DNA from: Tolypothrix sp. PCC 7712
GTDB lineage: Bacteria > Cyanobacteriota > Cyanobacteriia > Cyanobacteriales > Nostocaceae
Direction: 5' to 3'
Length of the DNA: 64,000 nt
NCBI RefSeq assembly: GCF_025860405.1
Contig: NZ_CP063785.1
Location: 1,674,001 to 1,738,000, forward strand
The first letter of the stretch is position 1. Every line of letters starts with the position of its first letter. The position numbers were made by a program, and so were the translations under genes. Positions 45,420 through 55,545 of the stretch are shown piece after piece. A model generated the notes under the pieces. It was not told where the DNA came from. It did no database searches and saw only the letters and a list, made by a program, of their open reading frames with translations.

Positions 45420-46490
45420 GTATTATTATTTCCTAGTACGTAAAATTGCGGGAAGAATCACCTATCTCAGGATTACCTGAAATCTAGTATTTTTAGGTAG
45501 ATAGCAACTAACGTATGAATATCTATAATTATTCGTACTATCTATTAATATCCCATCTAAATTACAAAAATCTGCCAAAATGCCAATATATTATTTGCTG
45601 TTTCTTTAATATCCCTTTACAGTTTGATAACTTGAATTGTGCAATCTTTACATTTATGAGCATAGCTACGTAGGTATATTTTGATTTCTGCGCTTATGTC
45701 TTTTGATGTAGACAGGTTTTCAGCTTTTGGCAGCTTTAATAAAAACGAATGACATTATTCATACTGCAGTATTGTTGTATTTAACTACGTAGTGCAGCTA
45801 TCAACCGCATATATCAAGCTGATATTTTAGGGATTGGCATTTGGTATTTATTCTCCTCATCCCCATTAGCAATTACCAATTACCAATTGCCATTCGGAAA
45901 AACTCTCAGTAATAGATGTTGTTGGATGCTAAAAAGAGAGTTTTGGAAATGATAAAAAACGGTATTGTGCATCACATTTATGGGATGATTCACGCTTCTA
46001 CCAATCTTCCAGACTCTTATATTCTTAAAATATGAGATTCAGCATTCATATTTTTATTTAACATCACCAAGCAAACAAAACCGGATATTTTAGCTGATTA
46101 AAAAAATATTTTTTTTAGGAAAATTTTAATATTTAATGCCCAAATTCACTGTAAATTGTCACTTTGATGACTGAATTTTTAATCATTCCTAGACATCCAG
46201 CGCAAATTTTCCTGTACCGCAGGGTTTGGTATGCATATACCACGAGGTCAAACTTAGATATTACAACCTTTCTAACAACTAACTGAGAATAAATGATGTT
46301 GTAGACAATTGATTGAGGGGTATGACCCATCATTAATGATTTGCTCAAATTCCAGTGTGTTTCAACAACCTTAAACTATTAACCCGTAGTTTATCTGTGT
46401 ACGAATAACAAAACCCAAATCGCACCTGCAATAATGCAGCGTTAAACTTCTCTAGCTAAGAATAGAACAAATATACTATATAATTACCTA
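45420..46490. other. Long AT-rich region upstream of the kinase, no clear gene
   Basis: About 1.07 kb. I looked for a Ser/Thr/Cys-rich precursor peptide on both strands and found none convincing. The longest frame (minus, 46133-46348, 71 codons, TTG start) has no known family and an unremarkable composition with one CAGC. A short CAATTAC run lies at 45871-45892. Promoters for the kinase gene must lie here. Confidence 0.45.
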
Positions 46491-46590
46491 GGGCATAGGG
46501 CATAGGGCATAGGGCATTGAGTAATGGGTAATGGGGATATCTCCTTGTCCCCTAGTCCCCAGTCCCCAGTCCCTAGTCCCCAATCCCTTA
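46491..46590. repeat. STRR array ending at the TMEM14 stop codon
   Basis: GGGCATA units (46491-46517), GAGTAAT/GGGTAAT, then CCCCTAGT/CCCCAGT heptads to 46587. On the minus strand the stop TAA is directly followed by GGGATTGGGGAC. Confidence 0.93.
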
Positions 46591-46908
46591 CTTCACACCC
46601 ACCATTTGATTTACCATCAGTATCAATGCCAACACACCCAAAATAATCATTAAGCCTGAAGGCATAAACTTGCGGGTTTTCGCTAGCCGCAAGCTAAAGA
46701 AAACCACTAATGCAGCAGTAATAAAAGCTGCTACAAATAAACCCCAGATTTGGCCTTGTAATTGCAAAAAGGCTGCAAGAATGAGTAATAAACCGCTAAC
46801 ACTACCACTTAGCAGGGAAATTTTACTACTTGCTTGAACATAGCCAATGATGCCGCCAATCAAAGCCAAAATACCATAGACAAATGCGGCAACTATACCT
46901 AATTCCAT
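46588..46908 (-). CDS. TMEM14 family membrane protein
   Basis: 106 residues from the ATG at 46908 (MELGIVAAFVYG); a longer frame to 46965 adds a polar stretch atypical of the family. Four predicted helices with the TMEM14 signatures GGIIGYVQASSKISLLSG and RKFMPSGLM. Eukaryotic relatives (TMEM14C; FAX1 in plastids) carry porphyrin intermediates or fatty acids, so transport of a lipid or tetrapyrrole is possible but unproven. Divergent from the DUF815 gene. Confidence 0.85.
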   Translation of the reverse strand: MELGIVAAFVYGILALIGGIIGYVQASSKISLLSGSVSGLLLILAAFLQLQGQIWGLFVAAFITAALVVFFSLRLAKTRKFMPSGLMIILGVLALILMVNQMVGVK

Positions 46909-46995
46909 TGTTAAAACCTGTGTAGATTTTGATTTTGCGGCCGCGGTCGCCAGACAATTTACCATAGCTGTTGAAGCTCATCACCCAATTGATTG

Positions 46996-48351
46996 ATGGA
47001 TAGTCAAGCGATGTTGTCTACCGGAAGCACTTCATCCTCTGCCAAAATTCAGTTCCTCCAGCGCCAAGCAGCCTCACTATTACTTTACCAATCTGTTCTG
47101 CAAAGCGAAGTGGGGATTGCTTTTCTGGATTTGTTGCAAGCGATACGATACACTGATGCCGATGGGCGAGGTTGCCTACAAGCCTACGGCAATTACTTTC
47201 ACGCCTTGGCTGCGAGAAATCAAAATTGGGAAGATTACCTCATTACTCAAATTCTGATTGCGGAAAATCCCTTTACCAAGCTGGCCCAACAGCAAGAATT
47301 TGAAGATATGCCCGTTGCATTAGTCGCCGCAGCGCAACATGATTTACACGTGTTGCAGAATTTATATGAGTGCGGTAGCGCGGCTTTGAGTGAGTGTGTA
47401 CAAACTGTAGCCCATCTACCAGTTTCACCTGTCGTTTGGTACAAAGAGCAAGATAAGACTGAATTAGAAACTAAGGCAATTACTTCTCTTTACCATTTGG
47501 ATAATTGGGCTGATGCTGTAGAGGATTTAGCAGCTTATTATCGCCAATTTGGTACAGGTTTATTTGCAGAATATCGGGCTTTGCGCTGGCAAGGTGGTAA
47601 TTTTGTGGGTATTAAGCATCCTGACCCTGTGAGACTGGGTATACTTGCAGGTTATGAGTCACAACGGGACGCTTTGTTAAAAAATACAGAGTTTTTATTA
47701 GCAGGGGAAACTGCACTGCATGTATTACTTTATGGTAGTCGCGGTTCGGGAAAATCTTCTTTAGTCAAAGCTTTGTTAAACGAGTATAGCGATCGCAATC
47801 TCCGTTTAGTAGAAGTTACAAAATCGGAATTGCGAGACTTACCGCTCATCATAGAACAATTGCGGGGTGTACCACAGAAATTTATTATTTTTGTCGATGA
47901 CCTTTCCTTTGAAGAAGATGACGATGCTTTTAAAGCCCTCAAGGTAGTGTTAGAAGGAAATTTAACCGCGCGTCCTGAGAATGTAGTTGTCTACGCCACA
48001 TCCAATCGCCGCCACTTGATTCGCGAGTTTTACACAGACAGGCCTGCGCCCAAAGATCACGAAGAAATCCATGTTTGGGATACCATGCAAGAGAAGCTTT
48101 CCTTTAGCGATCGCTTTGGTTTAACCTTGACCTTTGAGGGGGCAGATCAGAAAACATATTTGAAAATTGTCCGGCATTTAGCAGCACAAGCAGAAATTAA
48201 TATTAGTCAAGAAGACTTAGAGTATCAAGCATTACAGTGGGCTACTCGCCATAACGGTCGTTCTGGACGCACAGCCAGGCAATTTATTGATTTCTTAAAA
48301 GCTGACTTAGCAGTTTTTAGTGTAAAAAATCATACAGCAGACCTTGAATAG
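46996..48351 (+). CDS. DUF815 AAA-type ATPase
   Basis: 451 residues from the ATG at 46996. An N-terminal ~220-residue helical part is followed by a P-loop domain: Walker A YGSRGSGKSS (about 247-255), Walker B KFIIFVDDLSF (about 296-304), then a sensor region VVVYATSNRRHL and a helical lid. It matches the DUF815 ATP-binding family, widespread and of unknown function. It is followed on the same strand by a coiled-coil membrane protein and a second P-loop ATPase (DUF2791). Confidence 0.85.
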   Translation: MDSQAMLSTGSTSSSAKIQFLQRQAASLLLYQSVLQSEVGIAFLDLLQAIRYTDADGRGCLQAYGNYFHALAARNQNWEDYLITQILIAENPFTKLAQQQEFEDMPVALVAAAQHDLHVLQNLYECGSAALSECVQTVAHLPVSPVVWYKEQDKTELETKAITSLYHLDNWADAVEDLAAYYRQFGTGLFAEYRALRWQGGNFVGIKHPDPVRLGILAGYESQRDALLKNTEFLLAGETALHVLLYGSRGSGKSSLVKALLNEYSDRNLRLVEVTKSELRDLPLIIEQLRGVPQKFIIFVDDLSFEEDDDAFKALKVVLEGNLTARPENVVVYATSNRRHLIREFYTDRPAPKDHEEIHVWDTMQEKLSFSDRFGLTLTFEGADQKTYLKIVRHLAAQAEINISQEDLEYQALQWATRHNGRSGRTARQFIDFLKADLAVFSVKNHTADLE

Positions 48352-48453
48352 GGCAATTGGTAAGTTGTTAGTTGCAATCTTTGAATATTTTCAGAATCAT
48401 GTTATGTGCCAATCTTCACAACCGCAGACTTCCCAGAGACAAAGTGAGGGGTC

Positions 48454-49776
48454 ATGTCTTTAAAAAGTAATGATGTTGACAAGGTGACTAGGCCAAAAAT
48501 CAATAATAATATGCACTCAGCAATATTAAGCAATCGACTATTTCTAGGAATAGTAGCCTTTAGTGTCAGTTTTGGTCTTAGTCTTGTCCCTAACTGGGAT
48601 TATTCTAAAGCCTTTGTCACAGGTATCATTACTGTAATTGCTACCTATGCAGCCGCATTATCTGTAGATAGGCGGCGCAAAAATCATGAAATGCTCATTT
48701 TAAGTTCTCTGCGAAAGCGCATCAAAGAACTAGAAGAATTAAAATCTCGAATTGCTAGAGAAGTTCACCAAATTGAAGAACACCGCAATTCCTTATATAC
48801 AGAATCAAAAAACTTACAAAATAAAGTAGCTGAATCTCGCAATCAACGGGATAGCATTCAACGCGAACTCAGCACTTTTGCGGGACAAAAAAAACAGTTC
48901 GAGCATGAAATTACTGTTATTAGTACAGAAATTCATAACTTAGAGCAAAATAAAACAGAACTGAACAATTCGGTTTCTATGCTCAATGCAGAAAAACGTC
49001 GTCTGGAATTAAACTGTAACGTCTCCCGTTCCGAAATTAATCAGTTACAGCATCAAATTAGCGAACTTCTGCAAGAAAAAGAAGAAATAGAAAATAATTT
49101 AACTCTCTTAGGTAGACTGAAACCACAAATCGAAGAAAAACTCTACGAACTGCGAATTGAACTGCAAAGTTTAGAAGTTGAGTTTAACCAGAAAAATCAA
49201 TTATTGCTAAATACCAGCAATAATCCAGAAAATGTAGAATCTAACTTAAATGACGTACAAACTAAAATAGGAGAACACCAAGTAGAACTCCAGAAATTAC
49301 AAGCGCAAATCTTTTTATTACAAGAAGAACGCGACTTATTGCAAAGTCAAGTTTGGGAATTACTTCAGCAACTGGAAACACTTAATCCTGAACCTTTAGC
49401 AGATAGAAGACATGAAGAAAATGTAGAATTATTTCCGTTTGCAGAATTAATTGAACCCCTAGAAACAATAGATATCAAACCTGATACATCTGAGGCTTTA
49501 TCTGAAGAATGGTATCATTTTTTTGAGCATCTACAGAATCATGAAATTGATGTCATCAAAGCCCTATTATCAGCAGAAAATCCTCAAACAACCATTAAAC
49601 AGATTGCCGAAGTAAATATTACCATGCCAAATCTATTAATAGATGCAATCAATGGTAAAGCCAGTGATAATTTAGGTGAATTAATCATTAATACAAATGT
49701 AGAACCACCAGAAATTTATCCAGAATATATCAGCAATATGAAAAAAATGCTGGCTAACTATCAAGAAGATATATAA
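48454..49776 (+). CDS. Membrane-anchored coiled-coil protein with TerB_C-like tail
   Basis: 440 residues; ATG with GAGGGG upstream. Two hydrophobic segments (about 29-45 and 54-70) form a hairpin membrane anchor. Residues ~85-310 are continuous coiled coil rich in Glu, Lys, Gln and Leu. The last ~85 residues (HFFEHLQNHEIDVIKALLSA onward, with PNLLIDAINGKASDNLGELI) read like a TerB_C domain, found in tellurite-resistance-associated stress and conflict systems where it accompanies DUF2791 ATPases. The next gene is exactly such an ATPase. Function not known; TerB_C assignment is by pattern. Confidence 0.65.
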   Translation: MSLKSNDVDKVTRPKINNNMHSAILSNRLFLGIVAFSVSFGLSLVPNWDYSKAFVTGIITVIATYAAALSVDRRRKNHEMLILSSLRKRIKELEELKSRIAREVHQIEEHRNSLYTESKNLQNKVAESRNQRDSIQRELSTFAGQKKQFEHEITVISTEIHNLEQNKTELNNSVSMLNAEKRRLELNCNVSRSEINQLQHQISELLQEKEEIENNLTLLGRLKPQIEEKLYELRIELQSLEVEFNQKNQLLLNTSNNPENVESNLNDVQTKIGEHQVELQKLQAQIFLLQEERDLLQSQVWELLQQLETLNPEPLADRRHEENVELFPFAELIEPLETIDIKPDTSEALSEEWYHFFEHLQNHEIDVIKALLSAENPQTTIKQIAEVNITMPNLLIDAINGKASDNLGELIINTNVEPPEIYPEYISNMKKMLANYQEDI

Positions 49777-49973
49777 TAACTCAAAATAATATGTCAAATT
49801 ATTGATTTAACTGGCAGTTTCACAGATGACATCGCATTTCTACAAGTAGATTGTCTGCACCAAATTTATTAAAATATTCATACCATTGTAAAATTATAAT
49901 AAGGTATGGTATATACCTGACTTAACTTGCTGGCTATAAGCCTATGCTTTCAAAATCAGGTGAGATCAACTAC

Positions 49974-51302
49974 ATGGCAAAGCTCAAACTCTCGAAAAAA
50001 ATATCCACTGCTTTAATTAATTCCCTAAGTGCGGGAGTAGTACCTCGATTAGGAGTTGAACATATAGCAGTAGGTCGGGAACAAGAACTCAAAAGCCTAT
50101 TACAGAATCTCGATGATATTGCAGAAGGGGTATCGGCATTTCGGTTTATAATTGGCAACTACGGTTCGGGGAAAAGCTTCATTCTCCAATTGCTTCGCAG
50201 CCGTGCTATGGAACAAGGTTTTGTAGTAGCGGATGCTGATTTATCCTCAGAACGCCGCCTAGCCGGAAGTAATAATGAAGGTCTAGCAACCTATCGCGAA
50301 TTAATGAGTCGTCTCGCTACAAAAACTCGTCCCGATGGTGGTGCTTTAGTCTCAATTTTGGAAGGATGGATTAATAAAATTCAACAAGAAGTAGCTAAAG
50401 AAACTAGCTTACGTCCCAATGATGAAGGCTTTGATGACAAAGTTGAGGAAAAAATTCGGGAAGTTGTTCAGTATATTGAAGACTTAGTCCACGGTTTTGA
50501 TTTTGGTAGCGTCATTATTGCTTATTGGCGTGGTTATCGACTGGATGATGATAACTTAAAAAATGCTGCTATGCGCTGGCTAAGAGGAGAATTCACCACC
50601 AAAATTGAAGCGAAAGCTGCTTTAGGCGTGCGTGTCATTATTGATGATGATAGTTGGTATGACTATATTAAACTCATAGCTAAATTTGTCGCAGAAATTG
50701 GTTATAAAGGGCTATTAGTTCTTGTCGATGAATCAGTACACTTATATCAAATATCTACTACAGTAACGCGAGAGAAAAATTACAATCGACTCCTCGCAAT
50801 GTTTAACGACACCATGCAGTGTAAAGCCGAACATCTCGGTATTTTTATTGGTGGAACTACAAAATTTTTAGAAGACCAAAATCGGGGATTATTTGCAGAC
50901 CAAGCTTGGCGCAGACGCACAAAAGAAAGCCGCTTTGTGACTCAAGCTGGGGTACAAGAATATTCAGGGCCAGTAATTAGGCTGAATCCGTTAAGTAAAG
51001 AAGAGATACTCACGCTATTGCAACGCATAATTGAGATTCATGCTCAGAATTTTGGCTATGAAAAGACTTTGAGTAATCGCGAATTAAATGAATTTGTGAA
51101 AGAAATTGTTAATCGTTTAGGCGCAGAAGCTTTGCTGACACCAGGAGAGATTGTCAGAGATTTTATTAGTGTATTGAATATTCTGCATCACAACCCCAAA
51201 ATGCTATTTTCACAATTGATTCATGATGCTAAATTTAAACCTACTGTTGCCGGAAAAGATGCAACTTTAGATGAAGATAATGCAGCAGAATTTAGTTTGT
51301 AA
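49974..51302 (+). CDS. DUF2791 (BrxD-like) P-loop ATPase
   Basis: 442 residues from the ATG at 49974, with AGGTGAG nine bases upstream; a longer frame from 49944 has no such site. ALINSLSAGVVPRLGVEHIA leads to Walker A IIGNYGSGKSF (about 59-69) and Walker B GLLVLVDESVHLY (Asp252). This is the DUF2791 family that includes BREX BrxD and ATPases paired with TerB-type proteins. It sits ~200 bases after the TerB_C-like coiled-coil gene on the same strand; no helicase, methylase or nuclease follows. A partner ATPase in a stress or defence complex is plausible, unproven. Confidence 0.83.
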   Translation: MAKLKLSKKISTALINSLSAGVVPRLGVEHIAVGREQELKSLLQNLDDIAEGVSAFRFIIGNYGSGKSFILQLLRSRAMEQGFVVADADLSSERRLAGSNNEGLATYRELMSRLATKTRPDGGALVSILEGWINKIQQEVAKETSLRPNDEGFDDKVEEKIREVVQYIEDLVHGFDFGSVIIAYWRGYRLDDDNLKNAAMRWLRGEFTTKIEAKAALGVRVIIDDDSWYDYIKLIAKFVAEIGYKGLLVLVDESVHLYQISTTVTREKNYNRLLAMFNDTMQCKAEHLGIFIGGTTKFLEDQNRGLFADQAWRRRTKESRFVTQAGVQEYSGPVIRLNPLSKEEILTLLQRIIEIHAQNFGYEKTLSNRELNEFVKEIVNRLGAEALLTPGEIVRDFISVLNILHHNPKMLFSQLIHDAKFKPTVAGKDATLDEDNAAEFSL

Positions 51303-51752
51303 TTTTCAATTTGTAGGATGTGTTACGCCGTAGGCTAACGCACCCTCTTTTATTTGATGTATAAATGGATTACATGTAGCTTGGTTTCGTATTGCTGTTG
51401 GGTTTGCTTACGTCAACCCAACCTACAGTTTTTGGAAAGAAAAACATTGGCAAATCTGGTTATTTACGTTCACTAGCAAGTTACCTTATAGAATCACTAA
51501 TATAACAAAATATCCGATAATTTACATAGAGAGAATTTATCAATATCTTTTTTCTTAATTAGCAACTCTAGAACTAATTTACAGCAGTCTTACATAAATT
51601 CGTAGCATTTTTCAACCCAGAGTTTCTTTGAATGTAATTAGTTACGAATTTGTGTAATTATGTCATCCAATAAGTTAGTTATCAATTAAATTCGTGCGAA
51701 ATGTCGAATAAATTCTCTCTTGTACTAAAATCCCGCCTATAGATATCCAAAC
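51303..51752. repeat. Spacer with two dispersed hairpin repeats
   Basis: TAGGATGTGTTACGCC plus GTAGGCTAACGCACC at 51314-51344 is a second copy of the element at 36701. GTTGGGTT (51397-51404) pairs with AACCCAAC (51415-51422), followed by CTACAGTTTTT, a terminator-like hairpin. No other gene seen. Confidence 0.65.
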
Positions 51753-51887
51753 TCATCCTTGAGAACGTTTAAGCGAACCATCAGCATATAGTTCTAGTGG
51801 TACTAGCTGCAGTTTTCCATTAACTTTTACTTGGGAGTAAACTACTTTTACTAGGGGAGCATTATTTTGGTTATAACGTACAGACAT
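51753..51887 (-). CDS. Small 44-residue protein of unknown function
   Basis: ATG at 51887, stop TGA at 51753-51755, with AAGGA a few bases upstream (TAAGGAATTATG). The peptide begins MSVRYNQNNAPLVKVVYSQV and has a charged, strand-like pattern (VKVNGKLQLVPLELYADGSL) ending RSQG; it looks like a compact beta hairpin with gene-like codon use. Too small for most gene callers. No family recognised. It is antisense to the flanking large genes and may be a conserved cyanobacterial small protein. Confidence 0.6.
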   Translation of the reverse strand: MSVRYNQNNAPLVKVVYSQVKVNGKLQLVPLELYADGSLKRSQG

Positions 51888-52248
51888 AATTCCTTACCCT
51901 CTTGATAAACTTATTAACTTCTGAGGTTATCTTACCCATAATCTACTCAATTTATGCCTGAGTAGTGTTGCTTCTTCTGTATGATTATTTATCCTACTTT
52001 AGAATTAATAAAACAGGTTAAAGATAGGTATAAGTATGTCTTGACACAGATAAAGATTTAAAAAATATTTTCAGTCCTATCTCCGGGAAATTTCTGTCAG
52101 CAGATGGTTAACAACAGATGATAATAATTAACTTATACCGCTCTCATCTGTAATATCATTGCTAATACCAGAACTCGATCTGGCTTGGCTCACATCTTTA
52201 ACTTCACAGTCACAGGGTTGATTTCCGCAAGTTGCGCCTACTAATACC
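51888..52248. other. Leader region of the GH15-like gene, nothing recognised
   Basis: About 360 AT-rich bases between the divergent small gene and the GH15-like gene. They should contain both promoters; no repeat or RNA identified. Confidence 0.45.
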
Positions 52249-55200
52249 ATGAACACTACGTCAGAATTGTATGCTCGCCTAGAGAATTACTATCAGCAAA
52301 TCAAAACAATTATTCTTAGCCGTCAGAATCCCATTACTGGTTTGCTACCTGCGAGTACAGCTATAACAGCCCACGGCGATTATACTGATGCCTGGGTAAG
52401 AGACAATGTTTATAGCATTTTGGCAGTGTGGGGTTTAGCACTTGCGTATCGTAAGATTGATGAAGACAAAGGCTACACCTATGAACTAGAACATAGTGCA
52501 ATCAAGCTGATGCGTGGATTGCTGTTTGCAATGATGCGACAAGTTCATAAAGTGGAACGGTTTAAACATACTCAGTCCCCCTTAGATGGCTTACATGCTA
52601 AATACAACACTGCTACTGGTGATATTGTGGTAGGCGATGATGAATGGGGACATTTACAAATAGATGCCACATCAATATTTTTGTTGATGTTGGCACAAAT
52701 GACCGCTTCCGGCTTGCATATAATTTATACCATTGATGAAGTTAATTTTGTCCAAAATTTGGTTTATTACATTGGACGAGCCTATCGCACACCAGATTAC
52801 GGCATTTGGGAACGTGGTAACAAGATTAATCGGGGTAATGCGGAGTTAAACGCTAGTTCTGTAGGGATGGCTAAAGCGGCGTTAGAAGCCATCAACGGAC
52901 TAGATTTATTTGGTGTCCGTGGGAGTCAAGCTTCAGTAATTCATGTTCTCCCCGATGAAATTGCGCGCGCGCGGGTGACATTAGAATCGCTATTACCGAG
53001 AGAATCTGGCTCCAAAGAAATTGATGCGGCGCTGTTGAGTATTATTAGCTTTCCCGCCTTTGCAGTAGAAGACGAGAAACTACGCGATCGCACCCTTAAC
53101 GATATCATTAGAAAACTTCAGGGGAAATACGGCTGTAAGCGCTTTTTGCGGGATGGACATCAAACCGTTTTAGAAGATACCCAACGCCTACATTATGAAC
53201 CGTGGGAACTAAAGCAATTTGAGCATATAGAGTGTGAATGGCCTTTATTTTTCACTTATTTATTTTTAGATGGCTTATTTAGGAACGATAAAGCACAAGT
53301 TGAATATTACCAGGAGCGTTTAGAATCCTTACTCGTAGAACGCGATGGCTTGCAGTTATTACCAGAACTATATTATGTTGCCGAGGAGAATATAGAAGCT
53401 GAAAAAGCAGCACCCCAAAGTCAACCCCGGTTACCGAATGAAAATGTTCCCCTAGTATGGGCCCAAAGTTTATATCTCCTGGGACAAATGTTAAATGATG
53501 GGCTAATTGCCATTGGTGATATTGACCCTTTGGGTAGACATTTAACTAGCGGCAAAAATCGAGAATCTCTCGTACAAATTGCCTTAATTGCAGAAGATGA
53601 AGACTTACAAACAAAACTCGAAATTTATGGAATTGAAACCCAAACCCCCAAACAATTAGAACCCATTCAAGTAAGAAATGCTGGGGATATTTCAACTATT
53701 TATACCCAAATTGGGCGCAACGATAAACTAGGATTAACAGGGCGGCCAGTGCGGCGCTTACGTAGTTTAACGACATCACGCATTTTTCGGATTCATGGTC
53801 AGACAATTGTATTTTTACCATCTTTCTTAGATGCCCAACAGTTTTATTTAACTCTTGATTACCATTTTTTGCTAGATCAAATTAGGAGTGAACTCGCTTA
53901 CATTCAAAAATACTGGAGTGATTTAGGTCGTCCTACCCTGACTTTGATGTTAACCCATACCATGTTAGAAATTGGTTCGGATGCCTTATTAGAATTAATG
54001 CAAGAACTGAAAAATGGTGTATGTAATGGTGTCAGGGTAAAACTAGGGCGATTAAATCAGTTAATGTTAACAGCAGCAATTCAAAGAATTGATTTTCTGC
54101 GAGATGATGAATTTTCCCTACCAGCCGTCAAAAATGCGGGGTTACATTGCTATTATTTGGCATATCATCCCGGGAAAAATTGGCAACTAGGACATACCCA
54201 GGAATTCCAAATGGAATGTGAAACTAACTTGGGATTCTTGTTGTCGGCTTTACGTGCTTCGGAAAATATTTACGAACAAATTGAGTTATTGCAGACTTTA
54301 ACTCGCTTGCAAGGGCTAGATTTTGATACTGGGTTTGGTGGGCCTAAGGCTGTGGTCACAGTAGACAATTTACTGGATGAAGTATATACCAAAGCTGGCG
54401 ACTTAGGATTGTGGGCGATTGTCCGCCGGGTTGCGGGTTTGCGACAAATGGTTGATATTGGTTTGTCCGATGCTGTCACCAGTATTTTAGTACGAGGTAA
54501 GCAAATTTCTGTAGGTAGAGCTTACAGCGAAGATTCACTCATCACTGTACCCAAGTCTCACCATGAAATAGCCGAGAAGATTAAAAACTTTTGTCGTGAA
54601 GATATCCGCGATCGCGTTTTGACGCAAGAGATAATTATCTATCTGGGTGTGCTAATTAGAACCGAACCCGAACTATTTCGCGGATTGCTGACATTGAAAG
54701 TAGGCTACCTCATCCTGTTAATTACCAGCAACCTAGCTAGAGAATTAAAAGTCACTCAAGATGAAGCCTATGAATACCTAATGCAGTTATCACCGTTTGA
54801 AGTCAAGACACGATTGCAAAATGTCTTAGCTGAATATGCGGGGATGAGTAAGCTGTTACGTCAGCAAGAATCACTCCACGTCAAACAAAAAGAAAGTGAT
54901 ATCGATTGGGTATTACCATTCACCAATGATCCGGATATTGAAGTCCCAGCAGGCGGATGGCGGCGATTCCGTCAAGCTGAAGGCGCAACCGGACGTGTAC
55001 CCAAAGACTTTTTCCAGCAAGTTTGGCTATTAATGAAACATTGCAAAGGTATCGTAATTGGCGATAAACTAGAACGCCGCAATCGCTTGGATAGTGAAAT
55101 AATGCTGTCAGAGATGACAGCAGGCGAAAAAAACTTTGCTTTATTAGTCGAGCATCTGCTGAATAAAATTGAGGCTCCAGAATACCGCCAAGTAAATATT

Positions 55201-55455
55201 GAAGCATTAGTTGAGCTAGGAGCGATCGCAGCCAATAACCCTAACCTGCAAATAGAAGAATATATGGTCTTGGATGTATTAATTGGTCATGCCGTCAGAT
55301 TAGCATGGTTAGATGCCCATCCCGAAAGAGGCGATCGCTATGATGAGGATAAGGCTAATGCTTGGCGATCGTTTTACAATACCTCTCCTAGAGATTGCGC
55401 TAACTATATTTTGAAAGCCTTCCGCTTCTTGACGGAGTTTGTCAAAGAGATATAA
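52249..55455 (+). CDS. GH15 / phosphorylase-kinase alpha-beta-like protein
   Basis: 1068 residues. The N-terminal two thirds form an (alpha/alpha)6 barrel of the GH15/PHK type: TAHGDYTDAWVRDNVYSILA, GDDEWGHLQIDATSIFLLM and RTPDYGIWERGNKINRGNAE. The C-terminal third is helical, as in eukaryotic phosphorylase kinase alpha/beta subunits (calmodulin-binding regulators of glycogen breakdown). Cyanobacteria carry such genes with unknown function; a glucan-sensing or glucoamylase role is possible. No glycogen gene is nearby. Single gene on the plus strand; a hairpin follows at 55494-55516. Confidence 0.85.
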   Translation: MNTTSELYARLENYYQQIKTIILSRQNPITGLLPASTAITAHGDYTDAWVRDNVYSILAVWGLALAYRKIDEDKGYTYELEHSAIKLMRGLLFAMMRQVHKVERFKHTQSPLDGLHAKYNTATGDIVVGDDEWGHLQIDATSIFLLMLAQMTASGLHIIYTIDEVNFVQNLVYYIGRAYRTPDYGIWERGNKINRGNAELNASSVGMAKAALEAINGLDLFGVRGSQASVIHVLPDEIARARVTLESLLPRESGSKEIDAALLSIISFPAFAVEDEKLRDRTLNDIIRKLQGKYGCKRFLRDGHQTVLEDTQRLHYEPWELKQFEHIECEWPLFFTYLFLDGLFRNDKAQVEYYQERLESLLVERDGLQLLPELYYVAEENIEAEKAAPQSQPRLPNENVPLVWAQSLYLLGQMLNDGLIAIGDIDPLGRHLTSGKNRESLVQIALIAEDEDLQTKLEIYGIETQTPKQLEPIQVRNAGDISTIYTQIGRNDKLGLTGRPVRRLRSLTTSRIFRIHGQTIVFLPSFLDAQQFYLTLDYHFLLDQIRSELAYIQKYWSDLGRPTLTLMLTHTMLEIGSDALLELMQELKNGVCNGVRVKLGRLNQLMLTAAIQRIDFLRDDEFSLPAVKNAGLHCYYLAYHPGKNWQLGHTQEFQMECETNLGFLLSALRASENIYEQIELLQTLTRLQGLDFDTGFGGPKAVVTVDNLLDEVYTKAGDLGLWAIVRRVAGLRQMVDIGLSDAVTSILVRGKQISVGRAYSEDSLITVPKSHHEIAEKIKNFCREDIRDRVLTQEIIIYLGVLIRTEPELFRGLLTLKVGYLILLITSNLARELKVTQDEAYEYLMQLSPFEVKTRLQNVLAEYAGMSKLLRQQESLHVKQKESDIDWVLPFTNDPDIEVPAGGWRRFRQAEGATGRVPKDFFQQVWLLMKHCKGIVIGDKLERRNRLDSEIMLSEMTAGEKNFALLVEHLLNKIEAPEYRQVNIEALVELGAIAANNPNLQIEEYMVLDVLIGHAVRLAWLDAHPERGDRYDEDKANAWRSFYNTSPRDCANYILKAFRFLTEFVKEI

Positions 55456-55493
55456 ACCCCCAGGGAAATACAACTTCTACATCACAAAAAATA

Positions 55494-55540
55494 TCCCCCT
55501 ACTGAGAAAGCAGGGGGTGCGTCAAATTTTATATTTTTTA
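55494..55540 (+). terminator. Putative terminator after the GH15-like gene
   Basis: CCCCCTACT (55494-55502) pairs with AGCAGGGGG (55508-55516) with one mismatch and a five-base loop, followed by TGCGTCAAATTTTATATTTTTT. It lies between two convergent genes. Confidence 0.5.
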
Positions 55541-55545
55541 AAAAA

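Noticed and set aside
46133..46348. 71-codon minus-strand frame upstream of the kinase, considered as a lanthipeptide precursor
   Set aside because: Hydrophobic and basic without a Ser/Thr/Cys-rich C-terminal core or leader-like acidic part, TTG start, very AT-rich; not convincing.
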